A stretch of 64,000 nucleotides of DNA from contig CM075652.1 in NCBI GenBank assembly GCA_037953625.1, positions 57,281,501-57,345,500 of the forward strand. Direction: 5' to 3'. Under the pieces are notes generated by a model that was not told the DNA's origin, did no database searches, and saw nothing but the letters and a program-made list of their open reading frames with translations. Below are positions 21,530 to 34,837 of the stretch, in pieces. The DNA comes from Crotalaria pallida (taxonomy: Eukaryota; Streptophyta; Magnoliopsida; Fabales; Fabaceae). The translations under genes were made by a program, and so were the position numbers. The first letter of the stretch is position 1. Each line of letters begins with the position of its first letter.

Positions 21530-24500
21530 TATTAAAATAGGAGAAGTTTGAGGGCAAAAAGATTTCTCTCCTTAATCTTTTCATTTTCCCTCCTAATCAA
21601 GTTTTCTCTCTCCTATCAAAGATATTGAACGGATTAATCTAAGCCGTTTATTTCATTTTGATCTGGGCCGTTGAAAAAAACTTATGGAAGAAACTTTTTC
21701 TCTTCCACGTTTCCATCATTCTTTCTTTTTCTCTTCTCTTCTCTTCTCTCTGAATCTCACATTCTCTTCTCCGGTTTCAATCTTCATCCACACAACAAAG
21801 GTAATTTTCTTTCTCTCTTTATCTAACCTCTATTTTCATCCTTTTCTCTTTCTCATTTGTCATCTCCATCTTTCTTTCCATCTTTTTCTCTTTCTCATTT
21901 GTCATCTCCATCTTTCTTTCCATCTTTTTCTCTTTCTCATTTGTCATCTCCCTTTCTCTTTCTCGCTCTTTCTCTCTCTTTCGTCCCCTCTCTCTCTCGC
22001 TTTCTCATCAACCACCAACACCCACTCACCCGGGAATCGTGATTGCCACCTCCAGCATCATTAGCTTGATCGCTGTTGATTAGGATTTTGGTTCCAATAA
22101 AAAACTCTTCGACTCCCTCTTTCTTCAAACTTTACATTTTGCTAGAAAATCCAAAATCTCAGATTATGATGCCTCTATAAAAAATATGCAAGTTTTTAAT
22201 TTATGCAAAATCCCAGATTTTGTTATTTTTATTTTTTTATATATGCAAGTTTTAATTTATTTGATTTTATTCTATTTGGGTTCCAGAGAGATCAGAATCC
22301 TCGGTTTCATAGGAGAAGCAAGGAAGCTGAAACAAAGGAGCAAAGAGATGATTAATTTAATGAATAGGCAATTTTTAGAATTTCTTTGTGTTTTAAAACA
22401 ATAGATATTCTTGCACCTTTTTTTTAGACAACATGTATGAAGTGTACTATTTGATGTTGTTGTTTCTTATTCATATGTTACAAACAATATTTTTTTGGCT
22501 GATTTTATTTATAGATTTACAATGCTTTGTACTATATTCATATTATGATTTGAAGTTGTCATTTCAATGACATAAATCAATGAATTTGGGAAACATGATA
22601 GAGTTGCTAAAACTCATGCATATATAATAAGTCGTCTAATAAAGGAGATGCTTGCAGTGATTGACAAAGTCAAGACTCAACAAGGACTTATTAATAATCT
22701 TGATGATGTATTTTGGAAGGTCTCTCCAATTCCTTTCTTTCCCTGGTTTGTCTTTGGTCCCTTGATTTCTCAATTACTAATCGTTTTGATTCTTGCAAAA
22801 TATATATTTGTCAGTTAAGCTTAAGTATGTATTTTGTTTTTTATTTTTGTAGCTTTAATTTTTTATTGATTATGAAAAGTAAAAGAGCAAACAAGAGGCC
22901 TAGAAGCAGAGGAGGTTTCGAAGAGAATCAAGATGGTTTTGATTATGATATATATTGTTCATTACTTTTTTGAAATGTTGGATTTCTGAAATTTTTGTTA
23001 TGAATAAGTTGGTTTTTCTTATCTAACATCTTACCATATCTATGTTATGATTAGATGTGAATGAGAATATGCAACGAAAAACGTCAATCATGTCAAGGAA
23101 AAAACATGATTAGTTTGATTCCATAAAGATTATTCATAAATAATATCACAACAAGAATTTAGATAAAAATTTTGGATACCTTTAAATTTTCTTTTACACC
23201 GAAAAGGAAAATTATGCATATTCATAAATCAATCCATATTTATTTGATTATAAAGTAAATAAAAAAAATATAAAACCCATAGGACATATCATGACCATTA
23301 TATATGACATAAAAAAATGTTATTAATTTATTATATTTTAACTACAATTACTCTGATAATTACACTAACATTATAATTATTATAAATATAAATATTATAA
23401 TTATAGTTATTAATATTATAATTATAATTATAATTATTAAAAATATAATTATAATAATAATTCAAATACAAATACTAAAACTAATTTCTATAACTAATAC
23501 AAATATTAATAATTATGATCAAAGAATTAACCAGAAAAAAAACGAATATAATGTTATAATTTGAGAAGTTCTAATACAAGTAAGTTCTGATATAGGCAAA
23601 TTGATATTAATCATTTAAAAAGAGCATCATTATGAATAATTATTTGATTGTATTAGCATAATACAATCAAATATTTACTCCGTCATTAATTCAATTTTAA
23701 AAAATGCAAAAATTTATACTGTATGTTGTAATTTTAATCGTGGAAATTAATGATGCATTATTTTATACTTTAAACAATATATTTATTTACAATTATGAAG
23801 TTCTAATATAGGCAAATAATTTTCAAGTTGAAATCTTTTTAATTTCTATATTCTTATAATTCAAACTTACATTCACATTATCAAATTCTATTATAGTACT
23901 ATAATTATAATGACTGATAATAATAACTATAATTCTTTATGATTATTCATTCCATTTACTATGACAGGTTTTTAACTGGAATTAGTGTTGAAAAAATGTA
24001 TATAAGGAAGCAATGTCATAAAGGCAGGACTGTGAATTTTAGGTTTTAAATTTTGATTTACTAGGTTGTTATATTGGACAATGTTTATTGCTATCTTTTT
24101 GGTGATCGTTTAACATTGTTCAATTTGAATATTTAAATACATTATGTGAATCATACTTTGTTTGGAGAATTTACTATTCAGTATTCAACTAGCGAGGAAT
24201 CTTATTAAATAGAAGCTCTTGCTCCAAGAATTTAACTCCTTACCCAACCTGTCAACATACATAGCATAAATATTAGTTGGAAAAACTCTTTACTATAAAC
24301 TACATATAAAACTCAAAATTGTTGTCTTCTACGATTGTAAAGTTTATTCTTATACAATTAAAAAAATAATTTATAATTTATTTACATTATATAACATATA
24401 AACTACACATTGGCTCGACAAAATTTAATAATTAAGTAGTAATTAAACATTATTCATTACAAATTTAAGACATTTTACTCATATTTTATCAATTGCAATT

Positions 24501-24563
24501 TTTTCACATAATACTAATATCTCAAATTAAACGACCCGTGCGATGCACGAGCATACTTACTAG
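21530..24563 (+). mobile_element. Helitron-like segment A (5' boundary approximate)
   Basis: The 3' terminus has the Helitron hallmarks: a hairpin CGTGC-GAT-GCACG (24537-24549), ten more bases, then CTAG at 24560-24563 followed by T. The beginning is placed where sequence homologous to the start of segment B occurs (about 21530-21640, GGAGAAGTTTGAGGGCAAAA), but no TC terminus could be fixed. Inside are a CT-rich minisatellite, exon-like pieces near 22285-22350, 22610-22720 and 22855-22970, and AT-rich DNA. No helicase frame is present, so it is non-autonomous. Confidence 0.55.
21842..21965. repeat. 42-bp CT-rich tandem repeat, about three copies
   Basis: The phrase CATTTGTCATCTCC recurs at 21854, 21896 and 21938, exactly 42 bp apart, within a pyrimidine-rich tract. 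The overlapping frames that look like repetitive proteins are a product of this repeat. Confidence 0.85.
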
Positions 24564-25135
24564 TATTATTATATAATTGGACAAGTATGAGGGTAAAATG
24601 ATTTCCCTCCTAAAAACACCACTCATTTCTCTCCTAATGATGTTTTCCCTCCTAAGTCTATCATTAATTATATGTTTTCTTATTTTACATCTGAACCATT
24701 CATCATGTTTTGATAGATTAAATCATAGTCGTCCATCATATTATGTTAGAGACACATCTTTCTTCTCCAAGCTTCCATGAGAAGTAACAGTCTCTTCATC
24801 TTCTTTCTTTCAATTTTTTTCTCTCGCTGGCTTGTTTTTTCTCTTCGGTTTCTTTGTCTCTTCTCATTAGTCATTTCTTTCCGATTCTCTTTCTCTCTTT
24901 CTCTTTGATTTTCCTCACCACACAATCACTGGATCTAGAAGAGCGATGGATCGAGGGAGAGAATGCATGAATGGCACCGTATCTCCAATCGCATATCGGG
25001 TAGGTATTTTTGTTTCCCTTCTCCTCAAAACAACTAACAACTAACACTTTGGGTGCACTCATCATTTCTCTAATTTAGGGTTTTCTTATTCCATTCTGAT
25101 TAAGGGCTTTTTTATTTGTCATTTTACTTTATATA

Positions 25136-26027
25136 TGAGTTCCATACCAGTGCAGTGAAGCTGATTCAATGGAGGGCTTGGACTTGGCTGGAAGTAATGA
25201 AGTTGTTGAAGAATGTAAAGGGAGGGAAAATGGTGTTAAGAAATAGAGTTTTGCTGATTTGATTGAAGAAAAGCGTAGTGATGAGAGCACTTCCAGCTGT
25301 GAGCTACTGTTATCTGAGACCAATGGTAATGAAGAACACAGTCAGAGTAGCATTGAGGATTCATCTTCACCAGGATCAATAGGGTGGCTGCATCAAATTG
25401 TACCAGTCCTCATGGAAGTGAAGATAGTGGGAAAAATCACTTGGGGAATAAGGAATTTGAGAAAAAAAGTTTAAGTTTATCAGGTATTTAATGTGTGTTT
25501 CTGTTCATAATATCTCTCTAATTTCTACTATGTATTAGTGTCATTGATACTGTCAGTGTAATATGTCTTGTAATTTGATTTTGATTGTCACTCGTAGAGG
25601 TTGAGATGATGAAGGAGAGGTTTGAAAAATTGTTGCTTGGAGAAGATATGTCAGGTTGTGGAAATGGGGTCCCTGCAGCCTTGGCTATCTCAAATGCCAT
25701 AACTAATCTATGCAGTATGCAATGCGAGCACATTTGAAACAATTACCATGTTCTTAATAACTGCATTCCTTTATTGTATATGCACATAACTAATCTATGT
25801 GGTGAATTTTAATAACTGCATTTCAATTCTTGCTTCTTATGGTGGTTGTGCATTCCTTTATTGTATATGCAGCTACCCTCTTTGGGCAACTTTGGAGATT
25901 AGAACCTCTACGAACAGAGAAGAAAGCAATGTGGCAAAGAGAGATGGAATGGTTTCTTTCTGTTAGTGAACATATAGTTGAATTAATACCTACTTGGCAG
26001 ACCTTTCCGGATGGAAGCAGGCTTGAG
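25136..26027 (+). pseudogene. RopGEF (PRONE-domain) gene fragment captured by a Helitron
   Basis: RopGEFs activate plant ROP GTPases through the PRONE domain. Exon-like blocks: 25136 to about 25480, the variable N-terminal part, with a TAG at about 25244 and a later shift (the downstream SSPHGSEDSGKNHLGN reading is in another phase); 25598-25714, starting EVEMMKERFEKLLLGED and reading GCGNGVPAALAISNAITNLC; and 25873-26027, starting TLFGQLWRLEPLRTEKKAMW and ending WQTFPDGSRLE. These are the opening exons of PRONE with introns and splice-like ends kept. The next expected exon (VMTCRPRSDL-type) is missing and unrelated sequence follows. A full RopGEF has several hundred more residues, so this piece is non-functional as a GEF. 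Residue conservation suggests a fairly recent capture. Confidence 0.85.
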
Positions 26028-29009
26028 GTACAACTCTGTAAATAATTTTAAATTGGACTTATGTAACTCTTTCATGTATTTTTTAGTTATGAGGATGTGC
26101 TTCATTTGGCCTATAAACATCAGCATTACTCTTATTTAGCATTTGAAACTTGAAGACAAGAGTTGCAGAAAAATGTTCCCTTTTTTTCTTTCACTAATAG
26201 TTTATGCATTTTTGAATGCCGAGTCATAATAAAATTCAATGTTTATTGTCAATTTGTATGTATAATCATAGACTAATTGATTGTAAAGTGAATTTGAAAG
26301 CACTATAGTGGTAATTTATGCTACTAGCTACAATGCAAAATGAGTCACTTTGGACAATAAATTGAAGTTGAAAGTTACCAAAGAAAATTCATGACTTGAT
26401 TAAGTTGCTTCATGATGATAAATTTTGAGGTGTAAGTAGATTTTCATTTTCTTGACATGGGTTGAATGCATTCGTTAGATTAGTCATGTTTGTTTGTTGA
26501 ATGCAACAACATAACCTCAAGGTCTGCTTTGTGCAATCCAAGATTACTTTGCCCCTCGTCTATGCTTGCTATATTCATCAAATTTTTTAAAATGCATTTA
26601 GTTTTGTTCCTTTATTGGTTTGTGATGTAGGAGTGCAAGAAAAAAGTCAGTGTTGGAGATGTTGATAAGAGTTACTGAAGAGGACCAAGGGAGGATTTAT
26701 TGAAGCAAAGGGAAAGAATTGAAAGGTAATAAATAATATATTTCTTATATTGCATTTTTGTATTTCCACATTTACATTGTCTTGGTTACATTTCCGTAGA
26801 TTGAGAGGGTGTTTCGAAGAATTTATGTAAATGGCTTATTTGGGTTTACGAGGACAACTTATGAGCAAGGTCATGAAAATAGTTTACCCCAACCCACCCT
26901 TACGAGCAAAGTGAACTATTTTAACATTGATCACTTGCATGGACCATTTGCCAAAGATTACTCTTAGTTTTTGTCACAAGCATAAAGAGATTGGAGAGAT
27001 ATTTGGTGATTCATTTTAGTTTTTGATATATTATGCCAAATCCAATCCCTTCTCCTTCTTGATATTGAGCAGCTTTGCATTTTCTCATACATTTAAAATT
27101 CAAGTTAGAATGTTGTAGCTTTCTTTTATTTCTCCTAACTACTCCTAAGTAGTTTTTACAAGTGATTGTTATTTGACTTTGCTTAAACATTGATTTTTGA
27201 TTTGAGTATCATTTGGTTAAAACTCCACAATTTTTATCCTCTATTAAATTGAGTTCTCTATGATGCATGTAATTGAGAGGATGCACGTTTGACAATTTTC
27301 TTTTGGTTGATTTTTTTTTCGGGTTTGTTAACTAATTTATTGTTAGGGAAAATATGATTGACATTGTTAATTTATTGTTAACTAATTTATATCTTTGCTT
27401 TACCCTCCTAATTTTGCTACAACGCTTCCTGATCTAACTAACTAAGTGATATTGTGAATTAAAAGGTTTGATATCTAGGCTTCCTCCTGTTCTAGAGTTT
27501 AGTTTTTTTGTGTTTACATGTAACGAGCATATGACTAAGGTATTTTAAATTAGTTTATGCATGATTTTCTACTTTTCTAAATTTTTAAGGTTTGTTATTT
27601 GAGAACTTTGTGAATGTGCAAGAGAAATGGTTTCAAACTCATATATCGTGTGATATCTTTTTTATAAAGTAAAAGTCTGGTGCCAAATATGAAAAATAAT
27701 AATTCCGGTCATCAAAGAGAAAAATCATGAACAGATTCTTTTAATATTGACTATTGTATGTGTTTTTGATTGTATATTGTTTAGGTTGTAGTGTAATTAA
27801 AAGCTTCAAGGTTTCATGATTTTTCTCTTTGACGAGATTTGTTTATGATTTTAACCTTTACATTATTTTTTGTTAGATTTCTTTTAACATTGATGTGCTT
27901 TATCTTCTTGCAATGAGAAAGATCACAACTTAAAAGGAATTTGATTGCAGGGGTTTTAATTTTTACTCTGCTTTGTCTTTATCATAAGAAATTTGGTTAG
28001 GTTTTAATTTTTGCAGGGGTTGTGAGGAGGTACACAAGGCTAACTCTACCTCCATATAACAGGTGCATATGATCATTATATTTATTTTTCGTAAGCTTTG
28101 AATATATTCTTATAGATTTGCGTATACTTATTTTCGTTCATATCTTCTTAATCCAACAAGAACAATGGCATAACTTGGTGTTTTACATTTTTGTGTGCAG
28201 CTGGAATAGTTATGGAGCAGAAAAATTGACGACCTTTTTTTCTCCCTAGATTTGTTGGTCACAATTGAAGCACTAGGTAGTTGGGGATTATCTTTCCGAC
28301 TTGGGTTTAAGTTTTGGCAAAAGATTAGACCTTCTACAAAAATTTGTGCAATAATCTCATCAATGCAGTAATGTGATAGTGTATATTGTGTAGTTTTCTA
28401 GACGGTGAGATTGAGCAAATTTATGCTATAGTTTTGTACTTTTGTTATGAATTTATAGAAATTTACAACTACTTTGTGTAATTTGGCCTACATTCTTAAA
28501 ATCTGTTCTGTAAATTTATGCTATAGTTTTGTTATAAATTATACAAATAGTTTTGTAAATTTTATAGATTTCAGAGCACATTTTAGCCACTTCAAGGTTA
28601 TCTTACTTCTTTTTATGTTATGGATTTTAGTTTTAAATATAAAGTTACAAAATTGTTTTGGCCTATATTCTTAAAATCAGTTTGTGTAATTTATCTCTAC
28701 AATTAATCAGACCTTCACTCTAGAATCACGCAACTCTTTCTTTTCATCTAATATCCAAAAAAAAATTCGGAAGAACTAACCTTTGTCTTCAGTTTTCTTC
28801 TTCTTTTGGAATGTTGATAAAATGATATTTTTAATTTCTTTAATTTTGACAGGTAGGAATTACCAAATTGTTCCGAGGTAACTTCCTTTATCATTATAAT
28901 TCTACGACCTGATATCCTTTCTTTAATTTTCATATTTGAAATCTGTTAGGTTTCACTTTGATGCTATATTTATTTAGTAGTGTTTCATGTTGTGTAGTTA
29001 CTTGAGTGT
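26028..29009. other. Helitron cargo: AT-rich DNA with unidentified exon-like pieces
   Basis: Three acceptor-preceded blocks look exon-like: about 26631-26724 (readable as CKKKVSVGDVDKSY, a stop, then RGPREDLLKQRERIER), about 28018-28061 (VVRRYTRLTLPPYNR) and about 28201-28240. I cannot name the parent gene or genes. The rest is AT-rich, intron-like DNA. Confidence 0.4.
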
Positions 29010-29515
29010 TGTAACATCCCTAATTTTAATCCAAGCCTAATTAGTGATTTAATAGATTATTAATGTAGGGAACGAAATGGATTAATTGCTTAATGAATTT
29101 TGTAAGCAAGGCGACTAGTAATTATGAGTTCTAGGGGTTGTGTAGGAGGCAATAGTGGCTTCGAACAAAATTACGTAAGCGAAATCGGGGGTTAAATCGG
29201 CGTTTTAGATGTTAGAAATCGACCGAAAATAGAAAATTAGAAATTTATTATAGGATGCTAAGAAAATAAATTCCACCGTTGGATATGAAGTTTAAGGGGT
29301 TAAGAAGCTTGTCTAAAAATTTGGACCCGATCCGACGGTTAACGAAAAAGTTATGGCGAATCGAAGATTGAAAACCATTTGTCACGCCCAGGCGCACCAG
29401 CCATGCGCCCAGGCGGGTGCACTGTTCATTGGTGCACCAGCCAGTGAAAAACCCGCCCAGGCGAGGCCCCAATTCGCCCAGGCGCGCGCGGAAACGCACC
29501 AGCCGCACCAGATCT

Positions 29516-32500
29516 TGTAACACCCTCACAAATATTTAATTAAATTGATGTTTTATCAAAAATGGTACTTGAAAATTTCTTTTTAAATTAAAATACTTAA
29601 GAATATTTTTCCGGAAAAACAGACAGAGTCTCCTCTGTTTATCGGACTTTCCCAAAAATAACATTTATAAACCTGTCAACCAGCACGGTCCAGACAATAT
29701 TTATAAATAATTTGATTTACTTCTCGTGCCCTGGTAACCAAATAAAACCTCCACAAGGCTCTCACGGATGAAAAATAAATAAAACTAAACAAGATTTATT
29801 TATGACAATAAAAACAAAGTAAAATAACTCTCTCTTCTAAGCTAGTTTACACTCCACTGGGTGGAGTGTACTCCTGCTCGGCCAAATATAGTGCAGCTCA
29901 AACTTTGAACCTGGAAAAATGGTTGTAAGGGTGAGCTTTACACATGAAGTAGAAAGTAGTGTCTAACAAGACATAATGACCTACTAAGTCAAACACATTT
30001 AGCCATATATTGCACATAGTCCAATAAGCATTCCCAATCAATTCAATTATTTTCATTTCCATAATAAAATAGTTCTTTCATGGTTTTAATTTCATTATTT
30101 CATACATTTCCAAACTATACAAATTTACATATTTCTTAATCTCATATATAACATCACAATTCTTTCTTTGCACCATTCACTAATCTTTTACCACATGTAT
30201 TTTTCACATGATTCTCACATATGCCTTTTTCATCAATTCTCTTGATTTCCATAATTTCTTTTCTCTTTACATATACCTTGAGTTTCTCATAACATTTGGA
30301 AGTTTATTCACGTGTATCCATCATTGCGTACAGTCCCACAACCCGGACAACGTCTTACAGCTGCGCTCTATGGCGTCTTACGCGATCTATGCGTACAGTC
30401 CCACAACCCGGACAACGTCTTACAAGATCTGGATCACACAAGTCTATGCGTACAGTCCCACAACCCAGACAACGTCTTACAAGACATCAAATCAAATCGG
30501 TCGATGCGTACAGTCCCACAACCCGGACAACGTCTTACACGAGATCAAATCAAATCGGTCGATGCGTACAGTCCCACAACCCGGACAACGTCTTACATGA
30601 CCTCAAATCGAACCTATCGATGCGTACAGTCCCACAACCCGGACAACGTCTTACACGACTTGATTCACACCAGTCTAAGCGTACAGTCCCACAACCTGGA
30701 CAACGTCTTACAAGACTGGCTCAACCACTTAATTTGCATTTAATCTTTTGAGACACACTTACATTATTTTCATTTTGCATTCAATTCATGAAACCAAATA
30801 TTTTTCTTATCCTTTTATAATTCTAGATTCCAACATACATTAACAAAACACCACATCACCCATTCAAATATAAATCACCATAATCATTCACAAAATAGCA
30901 CAACTCTATACTTTTTCTAACATACATAACAACTATCATTTATAATCATTTCTAGTTACCAACCAAGTCTCCATATATTTCAAATAGGCATAAATAATGA
31001 CATTTAGCACTTAGCATACAAAATTTATCACATATATCAATTTAACAACCATTTCATTTAATTTCATTCTTGATCGTCAAGCCTATAATAACTATCTAAA
31101 TTCCAAACCAAACATATACATATACTCTTAGCAAGTACTATGAGCTAATTAGAAAATACTCCCTAAAGCAAGGTAAAGAACCCCTTACCTTAGGGTTCTA
31201 CCAGAACCTGTTTTCTTTTCATTTGACGATGCCCAGACGTATAGGGACCATTGCCTTCGCGTCTCAATCAACCCAAAGTTATTTAATTTCCCTAATCATA
31301 GCACAGAAAGTCAACCAACAAATGACTCTACTCACAAAATTCTATTCGAACATTATTATCAGTCAATCACTTAATGTTTGCTTAAACCTTTATTTACACT
31401 TTAACTAATACTGATAACCAATCATTCAGTGTTTCCTAACAAATACCAATTTAAAATTTAAGTACTTAATTAATCTTAACATAAAGAACCAACTTTAAAA
31501 ATTGTATTAAAACAAACACTTTAGTACTTTACGTACAGGGAGTTTAGAAAAGGAAATCAAAACACAATACTTCAGTATCCTCAAAACTGATAAGTATTAC
31601 CATATCCTATTTTAATAGATTATTACATCAAGAAATTGTTTGAATGAAATTCATAAACCCAAGTTAAATAGAAATTAAACTTAGAACCATTGCATTCTTA
31701 ATAAAATAGTACTGTTCCTTATTGAAAACGCCTTAACTTTCAAAACTAATATAATCTTTCAAAACAAACCAAAATCACGTAACTTTGATATTAACTCGTA
31801 GAATCAAATGCTAATGTTACTTGACACTATTAATTCCGAAATAAAAGGAAATGTCTCGATTTAAAATAAGTCCAAATTACATTTCTAACGTTCAGGCAAT
31901 CACACTTCCTTTCAATTCAAAATCAAAGTTAAAGTCTTTAACCCGAATTAACGTATGTCGAACATATATCGAATTCCTATTTAATTGATGTATTGTTAGT
32001 TCAGGGACAATTCAGCCCGACTAACCTACAACCCAATTACTTAGGAACCCAACGCATTTAGCAGAAATATTTTTAAAACTAATCATTCGACATAACCATT
32101 AACCCGATATTACAGAAAGTCAAAGCAACTACTGAGTTATTATCAACAACCATATATTAAACTTAATATGAAATCATACTACCATCAAATTTCCAAAACA
32201 ATAATAAAGTTCCAAAACACTAATTTTCCAAAACCATTTAACACTTTATAATTATCACCAATATTATTAATATTATTATCATTATTATTTTTAAAATACC
32301 GCATAAAGTAATTAAAAAGGGATATTAGAGATTTACCCTCAAAGATGGTTGTGGAGGCCGGTTCGGTTAATTCGGTTCATAGCACAACGAGTGGCTGGAC
32401 ACGATACCGATGACGATAATGGCGATACCGGCGTCGGTGGCGAGAACGGTGACGGTGACGGCGTCGGTTCGGTTCTTCGTTCACGAGGGTGATGGCGGTT

Positions 32501-32997
32501 TGGTTCGGTTCTAGGGCTCCATTAATCTCCAATTCAAGGCAAAGTCGGTTCGCAATGGAGGACCAACCACCACGGCGGTGGTGGCGAGAACCCATGGGGG
32601 AGAGAGACGCGAGATTGAAGGGCCAGCCGAAGGAGGAGGAGGTCGCGATCGTTGTCCCAGTCTCGCCGTCTTCGTCGCTGATTGGGCTGGTTAGGGGTGG
32701 CTGCGGCGCGAACCCGAGGAAGAAAGAGACAGAGGTGAGAGAGTGAAGGAGAGAGAGGCGATGGTGAGAGAGTGAACTCGAGGGAGGAGAGAGCTTGGGA
32801 CTGAGAGAGAAAAACGGTGGTGATGGTGGCTGGCGGCCGGCGGCGGGAGCGGCGGTACAAAGGAGGGAGAGAGAGATGAAGAGAGGTGGAGATAGAGGGA
32901 AGAAGAGTTAGGGCCGGCTGGGAGGAGAAAGGAGGGGGTTGTTCGAACCCCTTCCCCTGTTTTATTTTTTATTTTTTATTTTTTTTAATTATTATTA

Positions 32998-33032
<35 letters not shown>

Positions 33033-33473
33033 GTATTATGTACTAATAAAAATTTATTTATTTTTTATTTTATTTTATTTTTTTTTAAAACATATACACT
33101 AATACACACTTTTATTTATTTATTTATTTTATTATTATTTTTTTATTCATTTATTTTAAACTCAAAATACCAATAATCAACTTTACATACTAGAATAAAA
33201 ATTATAAGGTAATAAACTTATAAATATTTCCAATAAAATATTTTCACATGAAATATATCAAAATAAAGAAAAACACATAAAGTATATTTTTGATATAGGA
33301 TAACTATTTTAAATGAATTTACTTTAGAACATAAAAGAAATGAAATTCATTTTCGTAATTAACATAATGTATTTTTATAAAAATACACAACTAAATAATT
33401 GATTTTTAAGAAACATTTATTTAAGTCAATACAACTTATAAATATATTAGGGATTAAAATTAGGGATGTTACA
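29516..33473 (-). mobile_element. Solo LTR nested inside LTR 1
   Basis: The 3958-bp insertion, TGTAACACCC...GGATGTTACA, is flanked by a perfect 5-bp duplication GATCT (29511-29515, 33474-33478). LTR 2 shows the uninterrupted site CACCAGATCTCGCG. The family-specific blocks read on the minus strand: hairpin and GGCCGAGCAGG (29883-29848), acceptor-like site (29921), minisatellite (30715-30320), donor-like AAGGTAAGGGG (31189/31188) and a GC-rich exon-like part (32950-32340). It is the same subfamily as the truncated LTR at 2190-4911. No internal domain remains. The repetitive frames at 30208-30751 come from the minisatellite. Confidence 0.88.
30320..30715 (-). repeat. Minisatellite of ACAGTCCCACAACCCGGAC units in nested LTR
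   Basis: Eight units with spacing of about 40-65 bases share a core ending CAACGTCTTACA on the plus strand, followed by variable spacers. On the transcribed strand each unit carries GTCC and GGGAC, which can pair around a seven-base loop. The core is nearly invariant while spacers differ, unlike a simple slippage repeat. Confidence 0.85.
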
Positions 33474-34837
33474 GATCTCGCGTTTTGGCGCGCCAAACCC
33501 CCACCTGACCGCACCAGCCTCCCACGTCGCACACCAGCAGCACCAGCTGGTGCCAGAACTCGCCCAAGCGAGTGATGGGCTCACCCAAGCGAGCGCGATC
33601 AGCAGCACTAGATCTGGTGCGTTGGATCAAAACTTGGGGGCCAAGTTGTGGCCTCTTGGCAACACGATTCCCTTCCTCTTGGCCTTAAACAAGTTTACAA
33701 CAACAACTCACCCTCTTGATCCAAGAACCTAGCTCCACCATCATCAACTCAAACACAATTAACCAAGAGCCATCCTTATGCACCCTCTCAAATTCGTGGC
33801 TCCCTCCTCCTCATCTCCATAGACCTTTTAATCTTTGCACCTAAGAAGAACTAAGGCATCATCATCACCCATAGCCATCAATAAGTCCTAAGCTAGAAGA
33901 TCAAGCTAAAAAACAATCATTCCTTTCTCCTCTCCTCCACCAAATTCGTGGCCTCCCTCCCTCTCTATTTCCATGGATTTGTTGACCTAGCAACTATGGA
34001 GAGTTATACCCATAAAACCTCATCATCAAGGAGTAGGAGATTAAAGCTAGGGTTTTAAGGGCCAAGTGGGTACAAGACAAGGATTAGGGAGCTCAATCGC
34101 CAAGGATCAATGGGCTAAGACTTAGGATTAATGCTTGAGATTCAACACCACCCATTTGCAAGGTAAGAGGGGTTTGCGTTACCTTTCCTAAGGATATAGA
34201 TTCTAGGTTGTTGTAATGATGACTAGGTGTAGATAATTAATTAAAAGAATAACCTGAGGATGTTTAAAGTGCATGAAATGAACCTTCGGGGTAGTTAGTG
34301 TGTCAATGGTTAAGTTAATACTAATTAAATGATTTTTGTTAAATTCTCTTTTATTAATGTTAAAGTAGGAAGTGAAGAACCCTAGGGAGTTGACTTAATT
34401 TATAGTACTCTGAGACATACCTGAGTATGTCGACTGCCTTGTTTATTATCCGTTGATTGTTACTTGTTATTGATGTATATTCACATTGCGTTAGGTTCGG
34501 TGACTCGTAAAACAATTAATGGACTAAGTGAAAGGTAGGCAAGTCACATAGAAAGGGATAAGTAAGGTGGAAAGGATGGAAAATTACGAACAAGTAATTA
34601 ATGAATGGATTAAGGACAAGAGGCTTGATAAAAGGAAAGTGATGTTTATTATTAAATGAATCATAAGTTAGAGAATGATGATTGAGTGACTAGAAACTTG
34701 ATGGATGTTGTGCTTGATTTGTGTTGTTAAGTGCAAATGTGATAATAATAGTTATATGAGAATATGTGATATTGACATGATGTTTGTGCTTGAGTATTCA
34801 TGAGATGTGATGTGGTTATGATCCAAGAATAGAATGA

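Noticed and set aside
30320..30715. Possible CRISPR-like array
   Set aside because: Nearly invariant cores with variable spacers look superficially similar, but this is a plant LTR minisatellite with irregular spacing and no cas genes.
30208..30751. Three overlapping frames with a repeated SHNPDNVLQ-type or TVPQPGQRLT-type peptide
   Set aside because: All three plus-strand phases are open because the minisatellite lacks stops. There is no evidence of translation.
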